A stretch of DNA of 64,000 bases, from contig VJWM01000134.1 of the NCBI GenBank assembly GCA_010909165.1, positions 124,001-188,000 of the forward strand, in the 5' to 3' direction. This stretch comes from Anthoceros angustus. Lineage: Eukaryota; Streptophyta; Anthocerotopsida; Anthocerotales; Anthocerotaceae. Both the position numbers and the translations under genes were made by a program. This document shows, in pieces, positions 30,755-43,285 of this stretch (its first letter is position 1; every line of letters starts with the position of its first letter). The notes under the pieces were generated by a model. That model had not been told where the DNA came from. It ran no database searches and worked only from the letters and a program-made list of their open reading frames with translations.

Positions 30755-32738
30755 CTGGCCTACTATGTCCACCGGCTCATTCCTATTTTGCGCTGCTCGC
30801 AGCTCGCCAAAGCCGCCTCCCACCGCAGACGCTTCCTCACCCCAATACCGCTGCTGACTACAAGGAGAGCGGGCCATCATGGGCGTAACCACCCCAATCA
30901 GCTTGAGAAACTTCCACCGACAAGTCGGCTATTCCCGCACAATCGGCGATACCGCACAATCCATGCCGGAAACCTTGCCACACAACGATCGCGCTGCACT
31001 TCGCCCGCCTCCTCCGTGCATTTGCACCTAGATCGTGTATGCTCCACACCGCAGAACAACCAAGCTTTTCACATCAATTCAAAGAACATATGCCATGAAT
31101 GCATCCCAAAGCAAGACCCACCGTGTCCACATTGACATCAACGGGATGGCATAATGGGCGGAAGTCCGATTGGTTATGCACGATCGGTTCTTGGCCTTCA
31201 CGAGCAGGAAAACACGCGGGAGCGCCACATTTTATGTTCCCGCTGAGGTTCCTTCCTGTGTAATTTTGAATTTCGTGACACAGTAGGCTGATCCATGTGA
31301 CCAAATGACACAACCAGTTTTTTATGCTGCGTACACCAAAGCGTATGACACCTTATACGGCAAGTGGTCGAGCAAGGAAGAGCACCATTAGCCCTATAGG
31401 AGGACAAGCCGCCAACACACGTAAGAGCAGTGGCCAAGGACGCCTGTAGCCATGTGGTATAGCACGCAAAACACAATAAATAATGAAGTTAGCCAATGGC
31501 ATGGTGAGAAGGTAACCATACGCAAATTCGACCAGATCAATAATAAAGTGTCTAGGGAAACGGCTTAGACCACAAAGCCCTTTAAGGCTATGGGGATACA
31601 CTTTGACCCTCCCCAAAGGTGACATTATGCCCATCTTAAGTTTTAAATGTTTGGGTGCCGGGAGGAATCCCATCAAAATAGACAAAAACCATTAAACTTA
31701 ATGATTGGAACAAGAAGATTGTTTATGAGTGCGCCGGTATATCAGCGCACTGACTTTTGACTCATTCCAAGTTCGGCATGTCTCCACCTCCGATCATGCT
31801 GTTCAAAACAAAACGAAAGGTATCACACCTACTTCATATTTCTAAACTATCAGTTGCACTATCTTTGTACGCTTCCTTTTCGACTGAGGGGTCCAAGCAT
31901 GGTTTGGTGCTCACATTAGTGAGAAACGGACGAAACATTGTTATTTTGTCCTCATGTAACGTTAATAATTTTAACTAATTTATTTCTTCTCTAAACTATC
32001 TCGATTTTTTACAAGATATACAAATATATCACTTCTACATGAGATTAAAATTTAAAATTAAAATACTCATGAAAATATTCAAAATGAAAGTCTAAATTTA
32101 GAGACTACTTGGGACGGGCATTGTCTCACTCAGGGCACTTGTCACACTATGTTTACGAAGTGGGCCCGAGAACAGGCAGGTAGGCGGGCACTCTGGCCCT
32201 TACCTAAATCATTTTGTAGCATATTTACGAGATGAGCAAACGCGCGTAATCGAACAAATTTTGAGTTGCCGGCACCCCGCACTTGATTTAGGGTTGCCGT
32301 CAGAAGAGGTCACCGCCACCACTGCTACGCGAGGGAGGATCTCGACACGCAGGTAGAGTAGGCTTATCTTGAGGTCTGGCCGGGACTATGTAGCATGAGA
32401 CTGGAACTCGATATGTGGAGTGGTTAGCGCCTAGATCTGCGGCATGTTTGATAAACGCTTTGATGAGAGCTTTGGACTTAGCTCACTGTGGTGGGTATAT
32501 GTGGGGGAGTGGAGTGGGTTGAGGCGGCAGGGACTGTGGGTACGGTGGCAAGGGTTGGCAAGGGAGTGGTGGATTGAGGTGGCGAAGTGGAAGTGAGGCG
32601 TGGTATGCTTGGGTTTAGGTAGTCCTTGGTTCATTGTATTTCTAAGCTGGTTCTTGATGGCTTTCATGGAACTCGCCGAGGGAAGCTGGATGTGCACGGT
32701 GGTGGGATATCGATCACCAGGATCACACGATCGCCGCA
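30755..32738. repeat. 1.9-kb tandem duplication, unit 1
   Basis: Matches unit 2 (32,739-34,620) at an offset of 1,875-1,984 nt through its whole length. Landmarks are CTACTATGTCCACCGGCTCA, CACATTGACATCAACGGGAT, CGGCAAGTGGTCGAG, GGCATGTCTCCACCTCCGAT and GGCATGTTTGATAAACGCTT. Units differ by many short indels and about 5-10% substitutions. Minus frames such as 31,685-31,353 (110 codons) are open here but broken in the other unit, so no gene is supported. An AT-rich core lies at about 31,960-32,110. Confidence 0.9.
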
Positions 32739-34620
32739 GCACTGCCTACTATGTCCACCGGCTCATTCCTATTTTGCGCCTGCTCGCAGCCTTCGCCAAA
32801 GCTGCCTCTCCGCAGACGCTTCCTACCCCAATACCGCTGCTGACTACAAGGAGAGCGGCCATCATGGGCGTAACCACCCCAATCAAAGTTTGAGAAACTT
32901 CCGCACACACAACATCGGGCATAATCCTCTCGTGACAATCGCAGACCTCGCATTTTCACATCAATAGAACATGAATGCATCCTAAAGCAACACCCACTGT
33001 CCACATTGACATCAACGGGATGTATAATCAAGATAAGTCCGTTATTGGTTATGCACAATCGGTTCTTGGCCTTCACGAGAGCAGGAAAACACGGGAGCGC
33101 ACATTTTTATGTTCCCAGAGGTTCCTTCCCGTGTGTAATTTTTGAATTTCGTGACATGTAGGGTCAATCCATGTGACCAAATGACACAACTAGTTTTTTA
33201 TGTCAAGGTACACTAAAGCGCAAGTGACACCCTTATACGGCAAGTGGTCGAGAGGAAGAGCACCAATTAGCCCTATAGGAGGACAGTGTCACAACATGTA
33301 CGAAGAGCGAGATGTGGCGGAGGCCATGTGGTATAGCACGCAAAACACAATGTAAATAATGAAGTTAGCCAATGGCATGGAGGAAGGTAACCTACACGAA
33401 ATTCGACCAAAGCATCAATAATAAAGTGTCTAGGAAAACGGGGCTTAGACCACAAAGCCCTTTAAGGCTATGGGGGATAAGACTTTACGACCTCCCCAAA
33501 GGTGACATTATGCCCATCTTAAGTTTTAATGTTTGGGTGCCGGGAGGAATCCCATCAAAATAGACAAAACCATTAAACTTAATGATTGGAACAAGAAGAG
33601 TTATGAGTGCGTTCGCATATCAAGAATCGACTTTTGACTCATTCCAAGTCGGCATGTCTCCACCTCCGATCATGCTGCTCAAAACAAAACTAAAGGTATC
33701 ACACCTACTTCATATTTCTAAACTATCGCTTGCACTATCTTTATCGCCTTTCATCGAGGTCCAAGCATGGTTTGGTGCTCACATTAGTGAGAAACTACTA
33801 AACATTGTTATTTTGTCCTCATGTAACGTTAATAATTTTAACTAATTTATTTCTTCTCTAAACTATCTGATTTTTTACAAGATATACAAATATATCACTT
33901 CTACATGAGATTAAAATTTAAAATTAAAATACTCATGAAAATATTCAAAATGAAAGTCTAAATTTAGAGACTACTTGGGATGGGCATTGTCTCACTGGGC
34001 AGCACTTGTCACACTATGTTTACTGAAGTGGGCCCGAGAACAGTGGCGGGCACTCGGCCCTTACCTAAATCATTTTGTAGCATATTTACGAGATGAGCAA
34101 GCGGATCGGATCGCCGTGTAACCGAACAAATTTTGAGTTGCTGCGCGCACGCCGCATTTGATTTAGGGTTCTGTCAGAAGAGGTCACCGCCACACCACGC
34201 CTGCGAGGGAGGATCTCGGCACACAGGCAGAGTAGGCTTATCTTGAGGTCTGGGCCGAGGACTATGTAGCATGAGAACTGGAACTCGATATGTGGAGCGG
34301 GCGCCTAGATCTGCGGCATGTTTGATAAACGCTTTGATGAGAGCTTTGGACTTAGCTCACCGTGGTGGGTATATGTGGCGGGAGGGGAGTGGTGGGTTGA
34401 GGCGGGACTGTTGTACGGTGGCAAGGGTTGGCAAGGGAGTGGTGGATTGAGGTGGCGGAAGTGGTAGGCGAGGTGGTGGTATGCATTGGGTTTAGGTAGT
34501 CCTTGGTTCATTGTATTTCAACTGGTTCTTGATGGGCTTTCATGGAACTGAGGGAATCGGATGTGCACGGTGGTGGTCGAGCATCGATCACCTTGTAGGA
34601 TCACACGACCGCTGCATGCT
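32739..34620. repeat. 1.9-kb tandem duplication, unit 2
   Basis: Second unit, head-to-tail with unit 1. It ends at GATCACACGACCGCTGC (about 34,600-34,617), equivalent to GATCACACGATCGCCGC at the unit junction near 32,722-32,738. Confidence 0.9.
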
Positions 34621-34755
34621 ACACCCTACAACCGGATCCGTGGAGGCGCGAGCTTGCTTACGAGGTGATCGGCTTTTAGGGTTGTGCCCGGCTTGTTCTT
34701 GGCCATTGCGGGTGGTACAAAGTTGGAGTCTAAGCTAGCTTGTGCTTTTGTTTAG

Positions 34756-37300
34756 GTGTGCGTAGCATGGCATGGCCACCATCAAGCCTGGAGCCGATGG
34801 CGAGTAAACGCCGAAAGCGAGCTGTGCCCAGCCAGTCAGTGTCAAGCATCTTCTAGTGAAGTGTTCAAGAGTTGCCGGAAGGAGAATAACAAGGAATCTT
34901 GGTATTCCTCGAGGTCAAACGAGGGGACCCATGCAAAGAAGAGGAAGGTGGAGTAAGAGGATGCAATCGCTACCGTGCAAGAAACTCGTGGTGCCCAAAC
35001 TTCAACCGTCTGCAGGAAGTTTAGAGAGCGTGAGCTATGGTTCGGTGTTAAGGAATGCTCGTACGTCAAGCGTGGATGTGGCTCGCAAATTAGGTCATCC
35101 TAGAGCTTACAAGTGGATACACGGCGAATGTCGTCAAGACATTGGAGAAGTTTAGTAACCTGCCATTGTCTGAAGATGTTTCACCAAGAGCTCGACAGGA
35201 TGCCAAAGACCAATTGGGAGCATTGTTGTTGAAGAATGTGCGTGAGGCTTGCACAAGTTTAAAGGATGTTCAAGTTGGTGACAAATTGCGGGCAAGGAAC
35301 ACCTTGTTCAACATTATCTTATCGGAGGATATCCAAGGAAAGGGTCGTTTCGAGCCTTTCTCGGCACATAGGAGTGAGCAGGAGGGATCCATCAAGCTTT
35401 GAGCACCAGCAGGAGGATATGTGCCGAGAACATGGTGTGGTGGAAGGAAAGCAAGGTCCGACATCCTTCCTACTATGTGAAAGCAAGCATCGCCCGCTTT
35501 GGGAATCTCGCTTCGGCCCTTCACAAACACAAAGATACCAAGCGGGCCGCGGGCTAAAACCTTCATCACCCACATCACGCACTTTTCTTGACATGTCGCA
35601 AGTACGTTTGGGTCATGGTCTTTTGTGTGATGCACAAATCCATGTTATTCGGTTGCCTTTTACATCTGTTTGGGCATCTCCTTGTCGAGTGTGTGTGAAT
35701 GCCTAGTGTACATGTTGATTGTAACCTTAGTTGGCCATCTCGCTTGGGGACATGATGTAAAAATTTGGTGTCTGCGGTTCATTTGAGGTGTAGATTGCAT
35801 GTACCAAGTCGTAATGAGGCTCGCTGCAAAGCTGGGTTTGTAAGCTCGACTCATTTCACCGTGTAAATGCTTAGTGTAGATGTTGCTCCGAACTTCAATT
35901 AGGCATCTGCTTGGGGCCTTGTGGGCAAATTGTGGCACTGGTGTTCAAGTTCATCTAAGGTGTGGCAAATCGCATGTGTGGGTGGCATCAATTCTACCTG
36001 CGCTTTTGTGAGGAACACCCGAACATTCAAGTAGGGCAGCGGAGCTTTGAGAAGTTGAAGCCATTTTTTGTGAAGAGCTGCAGGAGCGTAATCTTTGTTG
36101 TTGCCGGTATCATGTGGAGATGGCCTTTTGAAGGATGCGTTGAATGGCCTGTGGGACTCTCTCTCGTGTCCATCCCGTGGTCTTTGCCATTGTTCTTGTG
36201 AGGTCCGTGCTGCCAGTACATCTCCCATTGTTTGTAATGCTCCTCCACATGTGTGGCGCTGAGATCTGTCAAAGTGCTCTTTGTGCGAAGGCCGATGCAG
36301 ATTGGCATGCTCGCATGTCTCGCACTTGTGTCCTATGTGGGGTGAATAAGCTTAAGTTCGTCCACTGGAGACTTCTATAAATGTTCACCTAATGCTCTTC
36401 TAAAATGGAGATGCTTCCAATACCAAGTTGTGGGCAAGGATGTGGATGGGCGGGATAAGAAACGGATCAAACTTGTCTTCATGGAGACACATCCATAATT
36501 TGTTGAGTTCTTCAAGGGCAAGTTGAAGGATTTCATTCTCCATGACTTTGTTCAACATGGCGGGGTTGGAGTTGCATTGCCTAGAGTGGTTTCCATCGAT
36601 GTGGTTGTCTCGGTTATGGATTTTCTCAATGCATTTGAGTCCAAGATGAAATCCCATGCATTGGCGAATGACCGTGTTTCCATCCTCGCTCGGTTTTCTC
36701 GCAATGGCCCCTAGATGCGACAACCTGCAAACATTGAAATACTACCACTTCTACATCGCTGACGACCTTGTGCATGACACGCCTCGCTTCAACACTGCTT
36801 TGATGAAGCATTGGTGGTGGATGTTGGATTCTGGGGTTCCCAAGACCTCGGAGCATTGGTGCTGGTCGATGGAGCCAAGTCAATTCAAGGCATGTCGACC
36901 TTCATACTTCATCTCCGGTACCCTAGCTTGACAGTGGCGAACATGCTGTGGTCATACTTTGGGAGTGGCCAAGGGAGAGCATGATGGTGCGTGCTATTTT
37001 GAAGAGAGCCCTTAGAGTCAGCAGAGTCCTCTCCACAGGAGGTTGCAAATGCATGATGTTGTCCAAGACTGCAAGAACACATTGCAGCAAGCTCTTATGC
37101 ATCCGGGCAGCATGGAGTGCATAGAAGTTTCCGGCTTATTGGCAAGGATGAGGTGAATCGGAGGGTGAAATATGCTTGTGACCCCATACCCGGTCCAAGA
37201 AGATGCATAGCTGTATGGGGCTAGTGTGGCGATCCTGCAATCGAAAATGCGCACTGCCTTGTTTTGTGTGAGTGTATGGAAAGCAACCATGATGCTTGAG
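34756..37300 (+). pseudogene. Transposase-like gene (WSDGA...HGKG family), longer degenerate copy
   Basis: Plus-strand relic in several frames. In order: a basic KKRKVE nuclear-localisation-like run (about 34,935-34,953), a best-preserved frame at 35,142-35,402 (ARQDAKDQLGALLLKNVREA), VGQRSFEKLKPFFVK (about 36,031-36,075), and a Cys/His cluster (CGAEICQSALCAKADADWHA, about 36,252-36,312). Then KKRIKLVFMETHP (about 36,450-36,488), YYHFYIADDLVHDT (about 36,740-36,781), HWCWS followed by a 1-nt loss where the other copy has WSDGA, SQFKACRPSYFISG, MLWSYFGSGQGR (about 36,946-36,981) and DPIPG near 37,183. The order matches the fragment at 24,036-25,170. The Cys cluster plus possible RNase H-like acidic motifs suggests a cut-and-paste transposase. 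Terminal inverted repeats were not found. Confidence 0.6.
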
Positions 37301-38285
37301 AGAGTTCCTCACGGCTTTTGGAATTTAGTTAAGATTAGACCACATCCGATGGTCCCGCTCCTGGATTACCCGGCACAGCAGCCCACCGCAATTCCTTTAC
37401 TCCTGGACGCCTCCTTGCCCGACGCCTCCGATGATGATGTGGATCTCTCGATTTGGCGGACCTCTTGGAAGTCGGTGACAACTTCATGGTTTTGCCAATA
37501 AAGAAGATGAGGGCCAAGAATTCTACCTTGCGGCAATCGAGGTGAAGACACGCTTAGCAAGCCGACACGCCTTGGAGCCAGGTCACACATCAAGCTGGTG
37601 AAGCTGTGGTGGTTGGTCAAGACATGTTGCGAAGAATATTCGGGTATGTCTATACCTTGCCTCTAGAGAACGCAGGTGTTCAACCAAGTTAGTCAAACTA
37701 TGCAAGTTTGACATGGTCCACCATGAAGGATGGTGACGAGTTGTTATACGTCCTATCATCGGATGCTCAAGTAGTAGTGGACTCCTTGTGGAGGAGAGTA
37801 ATCGTGATGATCCGTTAGGGATCCTTAGGTTGTTTTGATGTGGAGTGGTAAGTAAAGCTGTTTTGGTGTGGAGTGTGCATCTAATTGACGGACGGAGATT
37901 GTTGGCATGTCATTCCCGCTTATCGTTGTTTCCTTGATCCATGAAGATAGCTTGTTTGTATCCAATGATGATCCAATAATGCATGGTGCGGTACAAATTG
38001 GAGATGCTGGTCGTGGGCATACGGTCATCAAAGTGAGCGAGCTTTATAGAGTGAGCGTAAGTTGTGTCCTTGAACCATGTAGATAATTTCCAACAATGAA
38101 ATGCATCTGCAAGATGTGCCTGGTTTTTGCCTCTTTTCCTGTAGAGGTGCACATTTGGCACACGAGTGACAAATGAATTCATCTTGAATTCAACTTCCTT
38201 GACCATACACGTGTGGTGGGGATGGAGGCATGTCAGTCAAGGGTTGAACAAGAAGCCGAGACAAGTATGGATGGCTTTATAGAGT
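37301..38285. other. No gene recognised
   Basis: May include the 3' part of the transposon. Open frames (for example 37,366-37,620 minus) show no family signature. Confidence 0.4.
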
Positions 38286-38990
38286 ATGTTCCCTTCAAGT
38301 TGGTTACATGTGCACTTGTACAGTTGTTCACTTTTCTTGCCATGTGATCCTCGCATGTTCCGTGGTTACATGGGCACTTGTGGCACTTGTGCATGGCTCA
38401 CTCTTCTCCTTCTTGCCTTGTGGTCTGGCATGTTCAGTTACATGGGCACTTGTGCATGGCTCACTCTTCTTGCCTTGGTCGGCATGTTCGCTGTTACATG
38501 GGCACTTGTGCATGGCTCACTTGTTTCCTTGTGGTCTGCATGTTCCCATGGTTACATGGGCACTTGATGGGTTCACTTTTCCGCCATGTGGTCGTGATAT
38601 GCTCCTGTGGCTATACGGGCACTTATACTGGTGTGTGGCATGGTGTACTTCTTGCTATGTGGTCGTGGCATGGTGTACTTGTCTTGCCATGTGGTTACGG
38701 TCCCGTGGTTACATGGGCACTTGTGCATTGGTGTACTTGTCATGTGGTTAGTCCCGTGGTTACATGGGCACTTGTATATTGGTACTTGTCTTGATCTGGT
38801 CCCGTGGTTACATGGGCACTTGTATATTGGTGTACTTGTCTTGCCATGTGGTTACGGTCCCGTGGTTACATGGGCACTTGTATATTGGTGTACTTGTCTT
38901 GCCATGTTACGGGTCCCGTGGTTACATGGGCACTTGTATATTGGTGTACTTGTCTTGCCATGTGGCTACATGGCTACATGGCATGGTTAC
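38286..38990. repeat. Minisatellite, ~58-bp period
   Basis: GGTTACATGGGCACTTGT recurs about ten times. The most regular part (38,700-38,960) has 48-58-bp units also containing ATTGGTGTACTTGTC and GCCATGTGGTTACGG. The long open frames on the plus strand are repeat by-products. Confidence 0.9.
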
Positions 38991-40130
38991 ATGGCTACTT
39001 CAACACTTGTTCGCATCATGTGTTTTGTGCCTTGGGCACTTCACCACCGCAGTGTGTGGTAGCGTGTTTAGGGCTTTGCTTAAAGTCCATGCTTTGGCGT
39101 CCGAATTATACCTTTTGTTTTGTAGGGCGGCACGGCCAGGACAGTGCCTCATCCCAGTCAGTGACAGTGCGCTCATCCTCACACGGCTACGGCTTTTAGA
39201 AGCCACATTGGGGCGCCTCCACATGGCTTCGACAGGCGGCTGTTCGGCCCGGAACCCATCCTCCGACGGCCCCTGCTGGTTCTTCAGGGTTTGGGAGTGC
39301 TTCACCTCTACTGGTTAACTCTACAGAGACCACTTCTCCCCACACAATCCCTTCATCGTCGGGGATTGAGGTAACATGATGCTTTCCGCTTTTCACTATC
39401 TTTGTTTGAATTGGAAGGGATATGGTGGGATCCGCTAAGGTTTCAACAGCGAGGTGAGGTGTGGTGATTCCTCCCTGTTGGGATGTCTCGAGTATATCCT
39501 TTGACGACTGACACCCCCGCCTATTGGGAGTTGGGCTTTCTTGTGCCGGAATTGTAATGAAGAAGCGTTATCCTTTGCCGCGGGAACTGGTGGTTATGCA
39601 GGATCCGGTGGGAAGGATGCGGTGGAAGTGGGTGCCTCAGTGGTCACCGCTCCATGCAATGAGGAAATTTTCGAGTACGAGATCCAATGCATACCGAGGT
39701 CGGACGAGTTCAAGAGGACGAAGGAGTTTGAGGCAAGAATTCGCCATTGGTGCGCTTTTGCACCGAGCATCGACATTGTTGTCGATGACCCGGAGGCTGG
39801 GTGACATGGTCCGAGTCCCTCACGAGTAAGAGATTGGTTGTCCACATGCTAAGGGCATTGTGGGTCGTGACTAATCGGTTTGAGAAATTGGCGGAGGCCC
39901 AGTCGGTGGCAAAGTTTACCACAAGATGTGGTTCGTGCAAGTGATTTCGTTGAAGACGAACTTTTCCGGGCCGGAAGTTGGATTGAGGTGGCTGTCGTAG
40001 GCAATGTCTAGATGAGCATCAGCCACCACGTGATGGTTGGCATGAAGCAATTCTAGGTAGGCGCCAGTCGCTTCTAGGCTTCCACATTTCGCATACAACG
40101 ATACTGTGGAGCATAACAAGGTTGACATTG
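38991..40130. other. Unrecognised region with a short conserved-looking frame
   Basis: The plus frame 39,541-39,804 (87 codons) contains EEIFEYEIQCIPRSDEFKRT and is continued in another frame by about 30 codons. It looks like decayed coding DNA but I cannot name a family. The rest of the stretch shows nothing. Confidence 0.3.
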
Positions 40131-40328
40131 AGGTAGGTGGTTGTAGGTTGACAGGTTGTTTGTACTAGGTTGCAGGTCAGGCTGTAGTGTAGGTGTGGTT
40201 GTAGGTTGTGTAGGTTGTAGGTAATGTAGGAGGTATGTAGGTTGAGGTTGTAGGTTCAGGTTGTAGGTTGGTTGTAGGTGTAGGTTGCAGGTGTAGGTTG
40301 TAGGTTGTTGTAGGTTGTAGGTTGTAGT
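40131..40328. repeat. Degenerate (GTAGGTT)n microsatellite
   Basis: About 200 bp of GTAGGTTG / GTAGGTGT words. This resembles a degenerate telomere-like G-rich repeat but is not TTTAGGG. Confidence 0.9.
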
Positions 40329-42189
40329 CTCAAAAACTTTCAAGCTTCCAAAGCCAGGAGCTTGTTTACCGCTGAAAGCCCATAGAAGTCTGCTTCTAGG
40401 TTTTGCATATGTGAATGTGCTGTGAGGTGAAGGCATGTGTGTGTGAAAGCTTCCCGAGTAGTGGATGTGAAGCTTGAGGGTTCCCGGTTCTAGCCTCACG
40501 CATAAAACCAGACTTGCATCAGCATACATCAAACACTCATACAAAGCACGAGCATCACAATCAAAGGGACAATAGAAATCTTATTAGATACATGTCCGAG
40601 TTTTTCACCCGACATCATGCCCATTCGAGGCAAACTTTACAATGCCCAAGGCCTCACTCACAAATTCAAAATCCATCCCACCGATTGGCCATCTAGGCTT
40701 GCTTTCCATGACCCGCATGATTCAATGAGAAGTAATCATCTCACCCCTTTCAATGGTGGCCTTATGCACACGCTGGCCTTCGCCTGGCAACTTAAAGCCC
40801 GCGGCCCCTCGTTCCACTTTCTCGAGCACGAGCACCCTCTGCACGGGTCCCGCCTTTGCACTCAATGGAAGCTATGGCGCCTTGACAGAATGGATGATAT
40901 TGTTGTGATGGAGGGACATGGAATCTCAGCACTAAACCGGCCAAGGGCGCCCTCTTTGCACCGGAGGTGAGTATCCATCTAGCTATGAGATTCACGCTTT
41001 TCAACTTGCTGATTGCATCGAATGGAACGGGCCAAGGCACGGCCATCGGAAGAAGGTGCGAGCTTGGTTGGCCCTATGCTGTGCCGCGCACGGTGGTGCC
41101 GATGGACCCGGAGGACAAGGTGCTCTCGTGGATGACTCAGCACGACACGGCGTTGTGGTAGACTGAGGGCGCCTCGAGCGGAGCACGGTTTCCTTGTCAT
41201 CGTGCTTGCATATAGCATGTATGGCTGGAGGCATGTCTGGCAAGAGGGATGTGTGGCACACCTGCTCTGCTCATGGGTGTGCTATGCTTGGCGAGGCAGA
41301 TGTATTCGTACATGCTGGGTCAAGGCTGCCTGTGAATCTTTGCTTGTTGCTTCCCTGCGTTCAATTGTGGAATGATTTGTACATTATACTTTCTAGCGAG
41401 AGGCATGAGTGTCGTGCATTGTGAAATCGATGCTATGGCACTATACCACAAGCAATAAAATGATGTCTTCTGCTCGGCTAAAACGAGGCTTGCCATTTCC
41501 AAAACTCTTCACAAATGGCCTTGACTGCTGTGTTTTTCATGTTTGACAGACCGCTTAGGAGACAGTGCTGCTTTTTAGGCTGCGTGGCCTTGTAGCTAGC
41601 CATTCTTTTGAGGCAATGTAGCTCGTAGCTATGCGAGGCACATCGACAACACCTGTAGGGTGTTAATCGACAAATCCAAATGCACATCTAGACAAGCAAG
41701 GCAAGTGTGAAGGGTCACAACCGCACAACATTCCAATTGCCAATCAACACACCGAACTCACACACAAAACATAGTTTGAATCCATGTCAAACATCCAGCC
41801 GAGCTCCGCATGTTTAACATGGTTCACCACCAAACTAAAACCATATCTCGCAGAAAATCGAGGTAATACGTACCACTGCCCGACACTCACACGGGCTGGG
41901 ACTCTGCTCTCGACAAGTCGTATAGCTTTGTCACCCTCTCCTAGTTCGCCACAATTGATCCACCCATTGTTTCTATATCCGCAGAAAGCCTGACCTGTGG
42001 AATCTTTGTTCTTCCTTATTCCTCTTCTTATACCATTGAAACTTTCAGTGCACAAATTGCCTCTTATTGGGTCACCACGGCCTTGAATCTGCACACTCAA
42101 AGGCACTTTTGCTCGATACACTTTCATGTAACAACCTTCACCACTTCACCCTACCAGAATCTCACCACCCCAAGTGGGCTTCCGCTCAT
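40329..42189. other. No gene recognised; one 127-codon minus frame
   Basis: The minus frame 42,127-41,744 (MKVYRAKVPLSVQIQGRGDP... ending YVLCVSSVC) is the only longer frame without low complexity. I do not recognise it. The remainder shows no repeat or RNA gene. Confidence 0.3.
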
Positions 42190-42345
42190 AGTCGTGAGTG
42201 CCTCCTCGTGGTCACCAACACAAGTTGCCACGCCAATCTGGCTCGACCCATAGTGGCCACTACACCACCGCAAGTGGCCACTACATCACCAACACAAGTG
42301 GCCACTTTGCATCACTTGCACAAGTGGTCACTTCCTTACCACTGG
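42190..42345. repeat. CAAGTGGCCACT minisatellite
   Basis: GTGGCCACTACACCACCGCA, GTGGCCACTACATCACCAAC and related 22-30-bp units, four to five copies. GTGGCCAC is itself palindromic. Confidence 0.75.
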
Positions 42346-42750
42346 TGGGGCCACTTCCTCATCGTCCTTGGTGGTGGCCACCTCCTTCTCTCTCGCACTC
42401 TCTAAGAGCATTTCTACATCTTTGGGCAATTCATCCTCAGCTCGCACTTCAGCTTCATCTTTGGGCACTTCATCCTCAGTTTCATCTTCATCCATCACAG
42501 CTTCCACATTCTTCCCTTTTGTGTCTCCATTGAGGTGGACAAAGACGGGCAAAAAATCTATGGCCTGAGTCCTGCACAATCTGGGTTTCAGTATCGACAA
42601 CCAAAGTTTCATTCTCTTGCACAACCTGAGTCTCCGTAAAAAGAATTTGGGTATCCTCCTCCACTGCCTGATTGTCCGCTCCCTGAGATGCATCTTTGCG
42701 CTGGACATCAGCCACACATGTGTGCCCACCATGTCTTGCTCGGTGAGGCA
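42328..42750 (-). other. Acidic, low-complexity reading frames (possible disordered protein segment)
   Basis: Two overlapping minus frames join by one frameshift near 42,550. The upstream one has EEDTQILFTETQVVQENETL and a second ETQIVQ unit; the downstream one has DEDETEDEVPKDEAEVRAED and ends PPVVRK-stop. The repetition comes from short direct repeats (TCTTTGGGCA-TTCATCCTCAG). It could be an exon of a disordered protein or a repeat by-product. Confidence 0.3.
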
Positions 42751-43285
42751 TTATTGGCAGCTGCAGACCGCCCTCTCACTCACGGAACATGGGGCCAACA
42801 AACAAAGAGGTTGCCGAGGCACCCCCATTCATCGGAGGGCCAACCCCAAACATGACACTGGGCTGCGGAGAGTGGGAAAAATATCGCATCACACTACACT
42901 GTGCAGTGCCTCACTCGGACTCAAACCCCAGGGTTTGAGTCAGGCACCACCACCTCCGGCGTATCCCGGACATAGTTGTGCATCGCCAACAAGGACGTCT
43001 TGGATTAGCCTTGACCGTATGGGTGGCTGCCACCAGGTGGTGTGATGAACGCTGAGCACCTCCAAGCGGGTGGCAGTAGCATCAGAGCCTATGACCAAAC
43101 AATCCAAGTTAGCAAATGTCTTGTGAAAGTTGTCCCAAATCATGAAGCCAACTTACACAATTACTAACCAGGAGACTCCCAAGCCTTCTTCGTGAGGCAA
43201 CAGGCACTATCTTGCAGGCACGGTCCCAGCAATTCTTCCAAGCGGTGCTCCATAATGTGGAAGTCTCGCAACCATGGTAATGCTC

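Noticed and set aside
38607-39318. Overlapping 130-184-codon plus frames
   Set aside because: Translations of the 58-bp minisatellite (GHLCIGVL / YMGTCILVYLSCHV repeats).
39541-39804. A functional small gene
   Set aside because: No start context, family or splice support; continues only through a frameshift.
40131-40328. Interstitial telomere
   Set aside because: Units are GTAGGTT-like, not TTTAGGG/CCCTAAA.
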